From positions 1 to 64,000 of the forward strand of contig JAFXSC010000024.1 of the NCBI GenBank assembly GCA_017525915.1: 64,000 nucleotides of DNA, read 5' to 3'. The stretch comes from Ruminococcus sp. Lineage in GTDB: Bacteria; Bacillota; Clostridia; Oscillospirales; Ruminococcaceae. Position numbers and translations under genes: made by a program. The notes beneath the pieces are model-generated. The model ran no database searches. It worked only from the letters and a program-made list of their open reading frames with translations, and was not told the origin of the DNA. Shown one piece after another: positions 51,416-59,303 of the stretch. Every line of letters begins with the position of its first letter. Positions within the stretch are counted from its first letter, which is position 1.

Positions 51416-51892
51416 ATGAAGGACATTGTAAGAATTTTACAGCAGAACGCCCGTATCTCCAATACGGCACTCGGCGAGATGCTCGGCATTTCCGCGGAGG
51501 AGGCAGCAGCCGAGATAGAAAAGCTCGAGAAGAGCGGAGTTATCAAGGGTTACAGCGTCATCGTCGATGACGACCTCTACGACAAGTCAACGGTTTATGC
51601 AACTATCGAGCTGAAGGTAACTCCGCAGCGCGACTGCGGCTTTGACGATATCGCAAAGACTATCATGATGTACGACGAGGTGCAGAGCGTGAGCCTTATG
51701 TCCTCGGGCGCGTATGACCTTGCCGTTGAGGTCAAGGGCGGCAACCTCAAGGACGTTGCCTTCTTCGTATCAGAGAGACTTGCTACTATCGACGGCATTC
51801 TCTCGACTTCCACCCACTTTATCCTCAAGAAATACAAGGAAAAGGGAATATTCATAGACGGCGAGGAGCCTGACGAAAGGGGTCTGGGTTAA
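51416..51892 (+). CDS. Lrp/AsnC family transcriptional regulator
   Basis: A 158-aa regulator. The winged HTH (residues about 1-50) includes ILQQNARISNTALGEMLGIS and IEKLEKSGVIKGYSVIVDD; the C-terminal RAM/ligand-binding domain spans 65-145 (IMMYDEVQSVSLMSSGAYDL). The aminotransferase gene follows after 2 nt, so it probably senses amino acids and controls this operon. Confidence 0.92.
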   Translation: MKDIVRILQQNARISNTALGEMLGISAEEAAAEIEKLEKSGVIKGYSVIVDDDLYDKSTVYATIELKVTPQRDCGFDDIAKTIMMYDEVQSVSLMSSGAYDLAVEVKGGNLKDVAFFVSERLATIDGILSTSTHFILKKYKEKGIFIDGEEPDERGLG

Positions 51893-51894
51893 TC

Positions 51895-53076
51895 GTGATA
51901 GACTATGACAAGGTACTCTCAGACAAGATCAAGAGCATCAAGCCTTCCGGCATAAGGAAATTCTTCGATATCGCCGGCACTATGGAAGGTGTTATCTCCC
52001 TCGGCGTCGGTGAGCCTGATTTCTCGACTCCCTGGGTCATAAGAAAGGCTGCTATAAACGTTCTCGAACGCAAGCACATCGTCTACGGTCCGAACAAGGG
52101 ACTTGCCCCTCTGCGTAACGCCGTGAGCGAGCGCATCATGAAAAAGCACGGCGTGAAGTACGACCCCGAGAAGGAAATAATCGTGACTGTCGGCGGCTCT
52201 GAGGCTATCGACCTTGCGATACGCGGACTGGTCGATCCCGGCGACGAGGTGCTCGTTGTAGAGCCCTGCTTCGTGTGCTATGCGCCGCTCGTTGAGCTTT
52301 CCGGAGGAGTTGCGGTCTCCGTGCCGACAAAGCTCGAGAACAACTTCAAGCTCACGGTTGACGACATAAAAGACAAGATCACCGACCGCACAAAGCTCCT
52401 GATACTGCCTTTCCCGAACAATCCGACCGGTGCAGTCATGACGCGCGAGGACCTTGAGCCCATCGCCGAGCTGCTCCGCGATACGAATATAATGGTGCTC
52501 TCGGACGAGATATATTCCGAGCTCACCTACGGCATAAAGCACTTCTCAATAATCGAGCTCGAAGGCATGAGAGAGCGCACTATCTACGTCAACGGCTTCT
52601 CAAAGGCTTATGCCATGACCGGCTGGAGACTTGGCTATGTTTCCGCTCCCGAGCCGATAATCACACAGATAGCAAAGATACATCAGTACGGCATAATGTG
52701 CAGTCCCTATATCAGCCAGAACGCTGCCGTTGAAGCACTTACCAACTGCGATGCGGAGATAGCGAAAATGGTAGATGAGTACAACGTCCGCAGGAAGTTC
52801 CTCGTCAGCGAGTTCAACAGGCTCGGACTGACCTGCTTCGACCCCGAGGGCGCATTCTATGTCTTCCCGTGCATAAGCTCGACAGGACTTACCAGCGAGG
52901 AATTCTGCGAAAGACTGCTCTTTGAGGAGAAGGTCGCAACAGTTCCCGGAAGCGCATTCGGTGCGTCCGGAGAGGGACATATCCGCATATCCTACGCATA
53001 CTCGCTGAAGCACCTCATGGAGGCGATGAAGCGCATTGAAAAATTCCTTGGAAAGTTAGAGGACGAGAAAAAATGA
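51895..53076 (+). CDS. PLP-dependent aminotransferase, class I/II
   Basis: A 393-aa enzyme starting at GTG 51895. Fold-type I landmarks: LGVGEPDFSTPWVIRKAA, GGSEAIDLAIRGLVDPGDEV, PNNPTGAV (Asn for PLP O3'), LSDEIYSELTY (Asp), and the Schiff-base Lys in VNGFSKAYAMTGWRLGY. It most resembles aspartate/aromatic aminotransferase-like enzymes linked to Lrp regulators. The start is 2 nt after the regulator and the end overlaps ispE by 4 nt. Confidence 0.93.
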   Translation: MIDYDKVLSDKIKSIKPSGIRKFFDIAGTMEGVISLGVGEPDFSTPWVIRKAAINVLERKHIVYGPNKGLAPLRNAVSERIMKKHGVKYDPEKEIIVTVGGSEAIDLAIRGLVDPGDEVLVVEPCFVCYAPLVELSGGVAVSVPTKLENNFKLTVDDIKDKITDRTKLLILPFPNNPTGAVMTREDLEPIAELLRDTNIMVLSDEIYSELTYGIKHFSIIELEGMRERTIYVNGFSKAYAMTGWRLGYVSAPEPIITQIAKIHQYGIMCSPYISQNAAVEALTNCDAEIAKMVDEYNVRRKFLVSEFNRLGLTCFDPEGAFYVFPCISSTGLTSEEFCERLLFEEKVATVPGSAFGASGEGHIRISYAYSLKHLMEAMKRIEKFLGKLEDEKK

Positions 53077-53960
53077 AGGTCAGAACTGCCGCTAAGATAA
53101 ACCTTGCGCTTGATGTTGCGGAAAAGCTCAGCAACGGCTATCACCGCATCGGGAGCGTATTCCAGACAGTCGGACTGTATGACATAATTGATGTTGAGCT
53201 CGGAGGGGAGGACATTCAGGTGAGCTGTGAGCAGCCTGAGGAATTTGCAAAGTCTGACCCAATACCCTGCGATGAGCGGAATATCGCTTACAAGGCGGCA
53301 AGGCTCTTCCTCGATACCGCCGCTGCTGATACAGGCTGCCGCATACACATAAAGAAGGGCATTCCCTCACAGGCAGGCATGGGCGGTGGAAGCACCGACG
53401 CTGCCGCTGTGCTCTACTGCCTTAACAGGCTGACAGGGGAGCGCTTTACCGCTGCGGAGCTTGCAGCTATGGGCAAGAATATCGGTGCGGACGTTCCGTT
53501 CTTCTTCACCGGAGGTACTGCCTTCGTCGGCGGTATCGGAGAGGAGACCGAGGCACTTCCGGACTGGTCGGGACGCATTCTCGTCATTGCAAAGGGCAGC
53601 GAGGGCATCTCAACAGGGGAGGCTTACGCCCGTGTTGATGCGCTGAAAGAGCCGGTACACCCAGATATAGAGGGACTTGTCGATGCCCTGAGAAATTCTC
53701 CTTACAGCGCACACCGCTTCTTCGGGAATATCTTTGAGCAGGCGGCTGAGCTTGGCGAGGTCGAGGCTATCAAATCCGTAATGCGAGAGAATTCGGCGCT
53801 GACTGCTCTTATGACCGGCAGCGGTTCGGCTGTTTTCGGACTTTTCGGGGACAGGAACGCTGCGGAGATGTGCGCCGGAAGGCTTCGTGCGGAGGGATAT
53901 TTCTCCCACGTCTGCACCACCGTCAGCAAATCTTTCACAGAAATAGAAAAGGACGCATAA
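53073..53960 (+). CDS. ispE: 4-diphosphocytidyl-2-C-methyl-D-erythritol kinase
   Basis: A 295-aa GHMP kinase of the MEP isoprenoid pathway. KINLALDVAEKLSNGYHRIG is the N-terminal IspE signature, the ATP-binding motif is PSQAGMGGGSTDAAAVLY, GADVPFFFTGGTAFVGGIGE follows, and the C-terminal GHMP motif is ALMTGSGSAVFGLF. It phosphorylates CDP-methylerythritol. Overlap with the aminotransferase gene suggests operon expression despite unrelated pathways. Confidence 0.96.
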   Translation: MKVRTAAKINLALDVAEKLSNGYHRIGSVFQTVGLYDIIDVELGGEDIQVSCEQPEEFAKSDPIPCDERNIAYKAARLFLDTAAADTGCRIHIKKGIPSQAGMGGGSTDAAAVLYCLNRLTGERFTAAELAAMGKNIGADVPFFFTGGTAFVGGIGEETEALPDWSGRILVIAKGSEGISTGEAYARVDALKEPVHPDIEGLVDALRNSPYSAHRFFGNIFEQAAELGEVEAIKSVMRENSALTALMTGSGSAVFGLFGDRNAAEMCAGRLRAEGYFSHVCTTVSKSFTEIEKDA

Positions 53961-53972
53961 GCGTCCTTTTCT
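53951..53972 (+). terminator. Terminator overlapping the ispE stop
   Basis: GGACGC (53951-53956) pairs with GCGTCC (53961-53966) around the stop codon, followed by TTTTCTT. Confidence 0.75.
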
Positions 53973-54000
53973 TATTTATAATGCGTAATTCGTGACCATG

Positions 54001-54720
54001 TCAGTCAAGCTGTGAGAAAACTTCTCCGATACGGTCACATATGAGCAGGTCGGCATTGCTGTCCATCTGCGTTGGCGCCATGTTCACGATAACAAGACTG
54101 CTCCCCCTGAAATAGCGGATAAGCCCTGCCGCCGGGTAGACGTTCAGCGAAGTACCGCCGATGATTAGCGTATCCGCGTTGGATATCGCACTGACTGCTC
54201 CCGATACGACCTCGTCGTCAAGCCCTTCCTCGTACAGCACGACGTCCGGCTTGATGATTCCTCCGCATTCACACCGCGGTATGCCCTCCGAGCCGGTAAT
54301 TGCCTCCAGACCGAAGAATTTACGGCATTTCATGCAGTGGTTGCGGAGAACGCTGCCGTGCAGTTCATAGACCCTTTTGCTTCCGGCTGCCTGATGCAGA
54401 CCGTCGATATTCTGCGTGACTATCGCGGCAAGCCTGCCTTTTTCTTCAAGCTCTGCAAGTTTTTTGTGCGCGGCGTTCGGCTTTGCGCTGGTGCAGATCA
54501 TCTTTGCCCGGTAGAAGCGGTAGAATTCCTCCGTTTTATCCATGAAGAACGAATGGCTGAGTATCGTCTCCGGAGGGTAGTCCCACTGCTGGCTGTAAAG
54601 TCCGTCAACGCTCCTGAAATCGGGGATACCGCTCTCGGTCGACACTCCTGCACCGCCGAAAAACACTATGCTGTGCGACCTGTTCACTATCTCGCGGAGC
54701 TGCTGTATCTTGCTGTCCAT
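54001..54720 (-). CDS. Sir2-family NAD-dependent protein deacylase
   Basis: A 239-aa sirtuin. FFGGAGVSTESGIPDFRS is the NAD-binding GAG...DFR motif, TQNIDGLHQAAG the NID motif, YELHGSVLRNHC carries the catalytic His, and the zinc site is CMKC ... CECG. It removes acyl groups from lysines with NAD as cosubstrate. Length normal for bacterial CobB-like enzymes. It is followed upstream by yjbQ and nth on the same strand with short spacing. Confidence 0.94.
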   Translation of the reverse strand: MDSKIQQLREIVNRSHSIVFFGGAGVSTESGIPDFRSVDGLYSQQWDYPPETILSHSFFMDKTEEFYRFYRAKMICTSAKPNAAHKKLAELEEKGRLAAIVTQNIDGLHQAAGSKRVYELHGSVLRNHCMKCRKFFGLEAITGSEGIPRCECGGIIKPDVVLYEEGLDDEVVSGAVSAISNADTLIIGGTSLNVYPAAGLIRYFRGSSLVIVNMAPTQMDSNADLLICDRIGEVFSQLD

Positions 54721-54724
54721 AGCA

Positions 54725-55120
54725 TCAGCCTCCTATTATCTTGACGTAGAATTTTCTCGTTCTCGGACCGTCAAATTCGCAGAAGTAGATGTTCTGCCAT
54801 GTGCCGAGCAGGGGCTTTCCGCCGGTAACAATAATAGTTTCGCTCGCACCGACGGTCGAGGATTTCAGGTGCGCGTCGGAATTGCCCTCAGCGTGGCGGA
54901 ATGCGCTGAGTTCGGGGAAAGTCTTGTCCATACCGAGCACAAAATCGCTCTTGACGTCCGGGTCGGCGTTTTCGTTAATGGTGATAGCGGCAGTGGTGTG
55001 GGGACAGAATATCACGCAGAGTCCTTCAAGGACGCCGCTCTCCATGACCGCCTCCGTTACCTCGTTGGTTATATCCACAAGCCCCTCATCAGGGGTGCTG
55101 AGCTGAAAATCAAACAGCAT
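54725..55120 (-). CDS. yjbQ: YjbQ family protein
   Basis: A 131-aa protein: MLFDFQLSTPDEGLVDITNE, CVIFCPHTTAAITINENADP, HLKSSTVGASETIIVTGG, and GTWQNIYFCEFDGPRTRKFY. The histidine-rich CPHTTAA motif and the GTWQ end are the YjbQ signature; these proteins have been reported to have weak thiamine-phosphate synthase activity, and their main role is unclear. The start at 55120 follows AGGAGG; a longer frame to 55474 lies within nth and is not needed. Confidence 0.9.
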   Translation of the reverse strand: MLFDFQLSTPDEGLVDITNEVTEAVMESGVLEGLCVIFCPHTTAAITINENADPDVKSDFVLGMDKTFPELSAFRHAEGNSDAHLKSSTVGASETIIVTGGKPLLGTWQNIYFCEFDGPRTRKFYVKIIGG

Positions 55121-55122
55121 AG

Positions 55123-55770
55123 TTATTCCTCCTTTAATTTGTTTCCGGCGTGATACCGGCATATATCGCCGAGCGGACATTCTCCGCATTTCGGGCTTCT
55201 TGCACGGCATATATCCCTTCCGAAAAGAACGGTCCTGTGACAGAAAAGGTTCGAGGTCTCCGGACTGAGCAGCTTCACGAGGTCGCGCTCGACCTTTTCG
55301 GGGACGGTGTTGTCGGTAAGACCGAGCCTTCCGGTAATCCTTATGCAGTGGGTATCGGTGACGACTGCCGGTTTTCCGTAGACATCGCCGAGTATGAGAT
55401 TTGCGGTCTTCCTGCCGACACCGGGAAGGGTGAGCAGTTCTTCCATAGTATCGGGGACTCTTCCGCCGAAGCATTCAATGAGCCTTGCGGCGGTCTCCTT
55501 CAGACTTTTTGCCTTTGTACGGTAAAATCCGCAGGGACGGACGTCCTGTTCGAGCTCCGTGAGGTCTGCTGCCGCGAAGCTTTCAAGGGTCGGGTACTTC
55601 ACGAACAGCGTCCTTGTGACGATGTTCACGCGGGCATCGGTGCACTGTGCGGCGAGCCGTGTCGCAAAAAGCAGCTCATAGGGCTTTTCGTATTCAAGGG
55701 AACAGACCGCTTCGGGATACAGCTTTGCGAGTGCTTCCTCAGCGAGGGCGGCTCTCTGTTTCTTAGTCAT
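55123..55770 (-). CDS. nth: Endonuclease III
   Basis: A 215-aa base-excision DNA glycosylase/AP lyase. The helix-hairpin-helix is LLTLPGVGRKTANLIL with the catalytic Lys, the catalytic Asp lies in VVTDTHCIRITGRLGL, and the 4Fe-4S site is CRARSPKCGECPLGDIC (C-x6-C-x2-C-x5-C). Removes oxidised pyrimidines. Full length. Its start overlaps the membrane-protein gene by 8 nt. Confidence 0.96.
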   Translation of the reverse strand: MTKKQRAALAEEALAKLYPEAVCSLEYEKPYELLFATRLAAQCTDARVNIVTRTLFVKYPTLESFAAADLTELEQDVRPCGFYRTKAKSLKETAARLIECFGGRVPDTMEELLTLPGVGRKTANLILGDVYGKPAVVTDTHCIRITGRLGLTDNTVPEKVERDLVKLLSPETSNLFCHRTVLFGRDICRARSPKCGECPLGDICRYHAGNKLKEE

Positions 55771-56137
55771 CAGCCTTGTTCACGCTCCCTTCGGCTATAC
55801 TGCGGCGTTTCCTGAGTATATCGTCATAGACGCGGTACATCTTCTGGACGGTATTTTCGAGGAAGTAGTAGTGCTTGATATAGAAGCCGAGAAGCACTAT
55901 GATAATAGTTACGAGCAGGAGCATTGCCGGATTTTCGGTAATCATCACGATGCCCATGAATACTGAAAGTATGAGGGCAAACATCATCGTCACGAGAAAG
56001 TGAACTATCCTCTCATGCTGCATGAAGGCAATTTTGTCCTTGTGCTCCGCGAGTATGCTTTCGAGCTCGTCAGTACCGGTGCACTTTTCAAGCCTTTCAC
56101 TTACGTATTTCATATAGCTTTTCAGGTATTCAGTCAT
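55763..56137 (-). CDS. Hypothetical membrane protein
   Basis: A 124-aa protein with two hydrophobic helices (about residues 45-67, FLVTMMFALILSVFMGIVMI, and 69-88) between a helical N-terminus (KYVSERLEKCTGTDELESIL) and a charged C-terminus. No family recognised. It is first in a leftward operon with nth, yjbQ and the sirtuin and has the promoter at 56165-56193 and GGAGG. Confidence 0.7.
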   Translation of the reverse strand: MTEYLKSYMKYVSERLEKCTGTDELESILAEHKDKIAFMQHERIVHFLVTMMFALILSVFMGIVMITENPAMLLLVTIIIVLLGFYIKHYYFLENTVQKMYRVYDDILRKRRSIAEGSVNKADD

Positions 56138-56164
56138 AGTCCGTCACCTCCTGTATATGTTGAT

Positions 56165-56193
56165 ATTATACACCTTTTCCGCACTGATGTCAA
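56165..56193 (-). promoter_or_regulatory. Promoter of the membrane protein-nth-yjbQ-sirtuin operon
   Basis: Minus strand: TTGACA (56193-56188), 17-bp spacer, TATAAT (56170-56165), 28 nt before the first start codon. Confidence 0.75.
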
Positions 56194-56227
56194 TATATAA
56201 TGGCAGATTGCCCATTGTATTTTAATG

Positions 56228-56310
56228 AGCAGTGAGCAGCAAGCGGCAGGGGAGGCTTTCTGCCGCCTGTGGAGACATAAAAAAAGATTGTCCCTGCACT
56301 GCTCACTGCT
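56228..56310. repeat. 12-bp inverted repeat upstream of trkA
   Basis: AGCAGTGAGCAG (56228-56239) and CTGCTCACTGCT (56299-56310) are perfect inverted repeats 59 bp apart, enclosing a second GC-rich stem (GCGGCAG...CTGCCGC). It could be a small non-autonomous repeat element or an RNA hairpin; it lies before the trkA promoter, not in its transcript. Confidence 0.45.
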
Positions 56311-56326
56311 AACTGCGAAGAAGTTA

Positions 56327-56355
56327 TTGACAAAACCGCGCCGTGGGAGTATAAT
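56327..56355 (+). promoter_or_regulatory. Promoter of trkA-trkH
   Basis: TTGACA (56327-56332), 17-bp spacer, TATAAT (56350-56355), about 45 nt before the trkA start. Confidence 0.75.
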
Positions 56356-56407
56356 TATCATGAGTAATTATATTTGTCCGGATAATTATATCCGGCATGG
56401 AGGAATT

Positions 56408-57766
56408 ATGGACATTATCATAGTCGGCTGCGGAAAGGTCGGCATCGCTCTTGCCGAGGTGCTCTGTGAGGAGCACAATGTCACTGTTATCGACAAGAAC
56501 GAGGCTCTCATCAACGCAGCGATAAACGATTTCGATATTATGGGAATCGCCGGCAACTGCCTTCAGACAAGCGTTCTGGAGGAGGCTAATGTCGGAAAGG
56601 CTAACCTTTTTATCGCAGTCACTACCTCGGACGAGGTGAATATCCTTTCGTGCCTTATCGCCAAGAAGATGAAGGCAAAGCACTGTATCGCAAGAGTACG
56701 CAGTCCCGAATTCGAGAACCAGCTCGTTTTCATGCGTGAGGAGCTCGGCATCAGCATGATGGTAAATCCGGATTACAATGCCGCTAACGAGATAGCAAAG
56801 GTGCTCCGTTACCCGGAGGCTATTAACATCGAATCCTTCGCCAAGGGCAGCGTTGACCTCGCAGAGATACGCATTACCAGCGGCAGCATTCTTGACGGCG
56901 TTGCGCTTACGCAGCTTTCCCGCCGCCTCAGGCTCGATGTGCTTATCTGTGCCGTCCAGCGCGGAGAGGAGCTTATCATCCCGAACGGCAGTTTCGTCAT
57001 CAGGGCAGGGGACAAGATACACATGACCGCTTCCCACAGCGCAATGGTCAAGTTCTTTCGCAGCATCAGTGCTGCATACCGTGAAAAGCGCGTGAAATCA
57101 GCAGTCCTCATCGGCGGCGGAAGGGTCGCCTACCACCTCGCCCAGCAGCTCATTGAAATGGGCGTCAAGGTCAAGATAATCGAAATTGACGAGAAGCGCT
57201 GCATCGAGCTCAGTCAGCGCCTCAACAAGGTCAATATCTCCTGTGCTGACGGCACTGACCACGATATACTTGAGGAGGAACAGGTCTACGATGCCGATGC
57301 GGTTGTTACCCTTACCGGCATTGACGAGGAAAATATCCTGCTTTCGCTCCTTGCAAAGAAGAACGGCGTCGATAAAGTCGTAACGAAGGTCAACCGTATG
57401 TCGCTCATACAGCTCTCGGATACCCTCGCACTCGACAGCATCATTTCGCCGAAATCCATAACGGTCAACCAGATACTCCAGTATGTCCGCGCGAAGCAGA
57501 ATTCACTCGGCAACAACGTCACAACGCTCTACCGCCTTGTGAACAACCGGCTTGAGGCAATGGAATTCGTCGTGCGTGACGAGAAGGAGTATATCGGTGT
57601 GCCGCTCAAAAAGCTGAAGATACGCAGCGGCATACTTATCGCAAGTATCGCGCGCGGCAGTGAGCTCATCATTCCGAAGGGCGACGACTGCATAATGGTC
57701 AACGACAGCGTGGTCGTTGTATCCATCAACAAGGGTCTGCGCGATCTCAGCGATATTTTTGACTGA
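56408..57766 (+). CDS. trkA: Trk potassium uptake system regulator TrkA
   Basis: A 452-aa cytoplasmic protein gating TrkH. Two RCK units: MDIIIVGCGKVGIALAEVLC then a TrkA_C domain ending about residue 225, and a second Rossmann start SAVLIGGGRVAYHLAQQLIE followed by its own TrkA_C (to the end, IMVNDSVVVVSINKGLRDL). The start at 56408 follows GGAGG; longer frames start upstream without a site. Twenty nt before trkH. Confidence 0.95.
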   Translation: MDIIIVGCGKVGIALAEVLCEEHNVTVIDKNEALINAAINDFDIMGIAGNCLQTSVLEEANVGKANLFIAVTTSDEVNILSCLIAKKMKAKHCIARVRSPEFENQLVFMREELGISMMVNPDYNAANEIAKVLRYPEAINIESFAKGSVDLAEIRITSGSILDGVALTQLSRRLRLDVLICAVQRGEELIIPNGSFVIRAGDKIHMTASHSAMVKFFRSISAAYREKRVKSAVLIGGGRVAYHLAQQLIEMGVKVKIIEIDEKRCIELSQRLNKVNISCADGTDHDILEEEQVYDADAVVTLTGIDEENILLSLLAKKNGVDKVVTKVNRMSLIQLSDTLALDSIISPKSITVNQILQYVRAKQNSLGNNVTTLYRLVNNRLEAMEFVVRDEKEYIGVPLKKLKIRSGILIASIARGSELIIPKGDDCIMVNDSVVVVSINKGLRDLSDIFD

Positions 57767-57785
57767 GGAGACGGATAACTGAAAT

Positions 57786-59222
57786 ATGAATTATAAAATG
57801 GTATGGTACATCATGGGTCAGATCTGCAAGGTCGCAGGGCTCGCTATGCTCCTTCCGATACTTGTCGGGGCGTATTACCGCGAGCACCATGTCGTGCTCT
57901 CGTTCGGAGTACCTTTCATGATACTCATGCTGATCGGACTTGCTGCTACCATAAAAAAACCGAAGGACAAGGCTGTCTTTTCGACCGAGGGCTTTGTGAG
58001 CGTTGCCGCATCGTGGATAACGGTCTCAGCTGTCGGAGCGCTCCCGTTCGTCATTTCCGGAGAGATACCGAACTATGTGAACGCACTTTTCGAGACGGTC
58101 TCGGGCTTCACCACCACGGGCGCAACGATACTCAGCGACGTTGAGAAAATGTCACGCGCGTGTATGTTCTGGAGAGCCTTCACCCACTGGCTGGGCGGTA
58201 TGGGCATACTCATGCTCGTTATTGCCGTTATGTCGAGCAACGATTCCCGAACCATGCACATGATGAGGGCGGAATGCGCCGGTCCTAACGTCGGACGCCT
58301 TGTATCGAAGTCGAGCGTTTCGGCAAGGATACTCTACGGTATATATATGTCACTGACGGCTTCAGAGGTCGTGCTGCTCCTCTGCGGAGGAATGCCGCTC
58401 TATGACTGCCTGATACACTCCTTCTCGTCTGCCGGAACCGGAGGCTTCTCCCTCTGGGGCGACAGCATCGGCCACTACAACAGCCTGTACATAGAAATGG
58501 TCGTTGCAGTGTTCATAATCCTTTTCGGCGTCAATTTCAATCTTTACTATTATATACTTATCAGGAAGTTCGCACTTGCCTTCAGGAACGAGGAGGTCAG
58601 GGTGTATTTCGGGCTCATAGCCGGTGCAACGGCTGTGATAACCCTCAACATAATGCACCTTTACAGCAGCGTGGGAGGCGCTCTGAGACACTCGTTCTTC
58701 ATGGTCGCATCGACCATAACCTCGACGGGCTTTGCAACTGCTGATATCACTCAGTGGCCTGTATTCTCACAGACTCTGCTCGTACTGCTGATGTTCGTCG
58801 GCTCATGCGCCGGTTCGACAGGCGGCGGTATGAAGGTATCGCGATGGATGATACTTTTCAAGACGGGCATCAAGGAACTGAAATACATAGCTAACCCGAG
58901 AGCCGTTGCAACTGTCAAAATGGACGGAAAGCCCGTTGAAAAGGGCGTTGTCCGCGGTGCTACTTCATATCTCGTCCTGTTCATGCTGCTTCTGGGAGCA
59001 TCGCTCCTGATAGTCACCCTCGACGATTATTCCTTCCAGGAATCAGCTTCGGCGGTAATAACCTGCATGAACAATATCGGATTCGGTCTCGGAAGATTCG
59101 GACCCGCCGGCAATTTCGGCGGTCTCAGCGAGCTTTCAAAGTGCGTTCTCTGTGCGGATATGCTTCTCGGAAGACTGGAAATCTATCCGCTCCTGATGCT
59201 TTTCGCCTCGAAAAAGAGGTAA
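57786..59222 (+). CDS. trkH: Trk potassium transporter membrane subunit TrkH
   Basis: A 478-aa membrane protein with the four M1-P-M2 pore repeats of TrkH/KtrB proteins. Selectivity-filter segments include ETVSGFTTTGATIL, FSSAGTGGFSLWG, STITSTGFATADI, and MNNIGFGLGRFG. It moves K+ with TrkA control. Length normal. Translated after trkA in one operon. Confidence 0.95.
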   Translation: MNYKMVWYIMGQICKVAGLAMLLPILVGAYYREHHVVLSFGVPFMILMLIGLAATIKKPKDKAVFSTEGFVSVAASWITVSAVGALPFVISGEIPNYVNALFETVSGFTTTGATILSDVEKMSRACMFWRAFTHWLGGMGILMLVIAVMSSNDSRTMHMMRAECAGPNVGRLVSKSSVSARILYGIYMSLTASEVVLLLCGGMPLYDCLIHSFSSAGTGGFSLWGDSIGHYNSLYIEMVVAVFIILFGVNFNLYYYILIRKFALAFRNEEVRVYFGLIAGATAVITLNIMHLYSSVGGALRHSFFMVASTITSTGFATADITQWPVFSQTLLVLLMFVGSCAGSTGGGMKVSRWMILFKTGIKELKYIANPRAVATVKMDGKPVEKGVVRGATSYLVLFMLLLGASLLIVTLDDYSFQESASAVITCMNNIGFGLGRFGPAGNFGGLSELSKCVLCADMLLGRLEIYPLLMLFASKKR

Positions 59223-59303
59223 GCACACTGACAAAAAGTATAATTTGCAGCTGAGCACATTAGCACTGTGCGCCTGCTGACAACAAATATGGGGGTATTA
59301 ATT

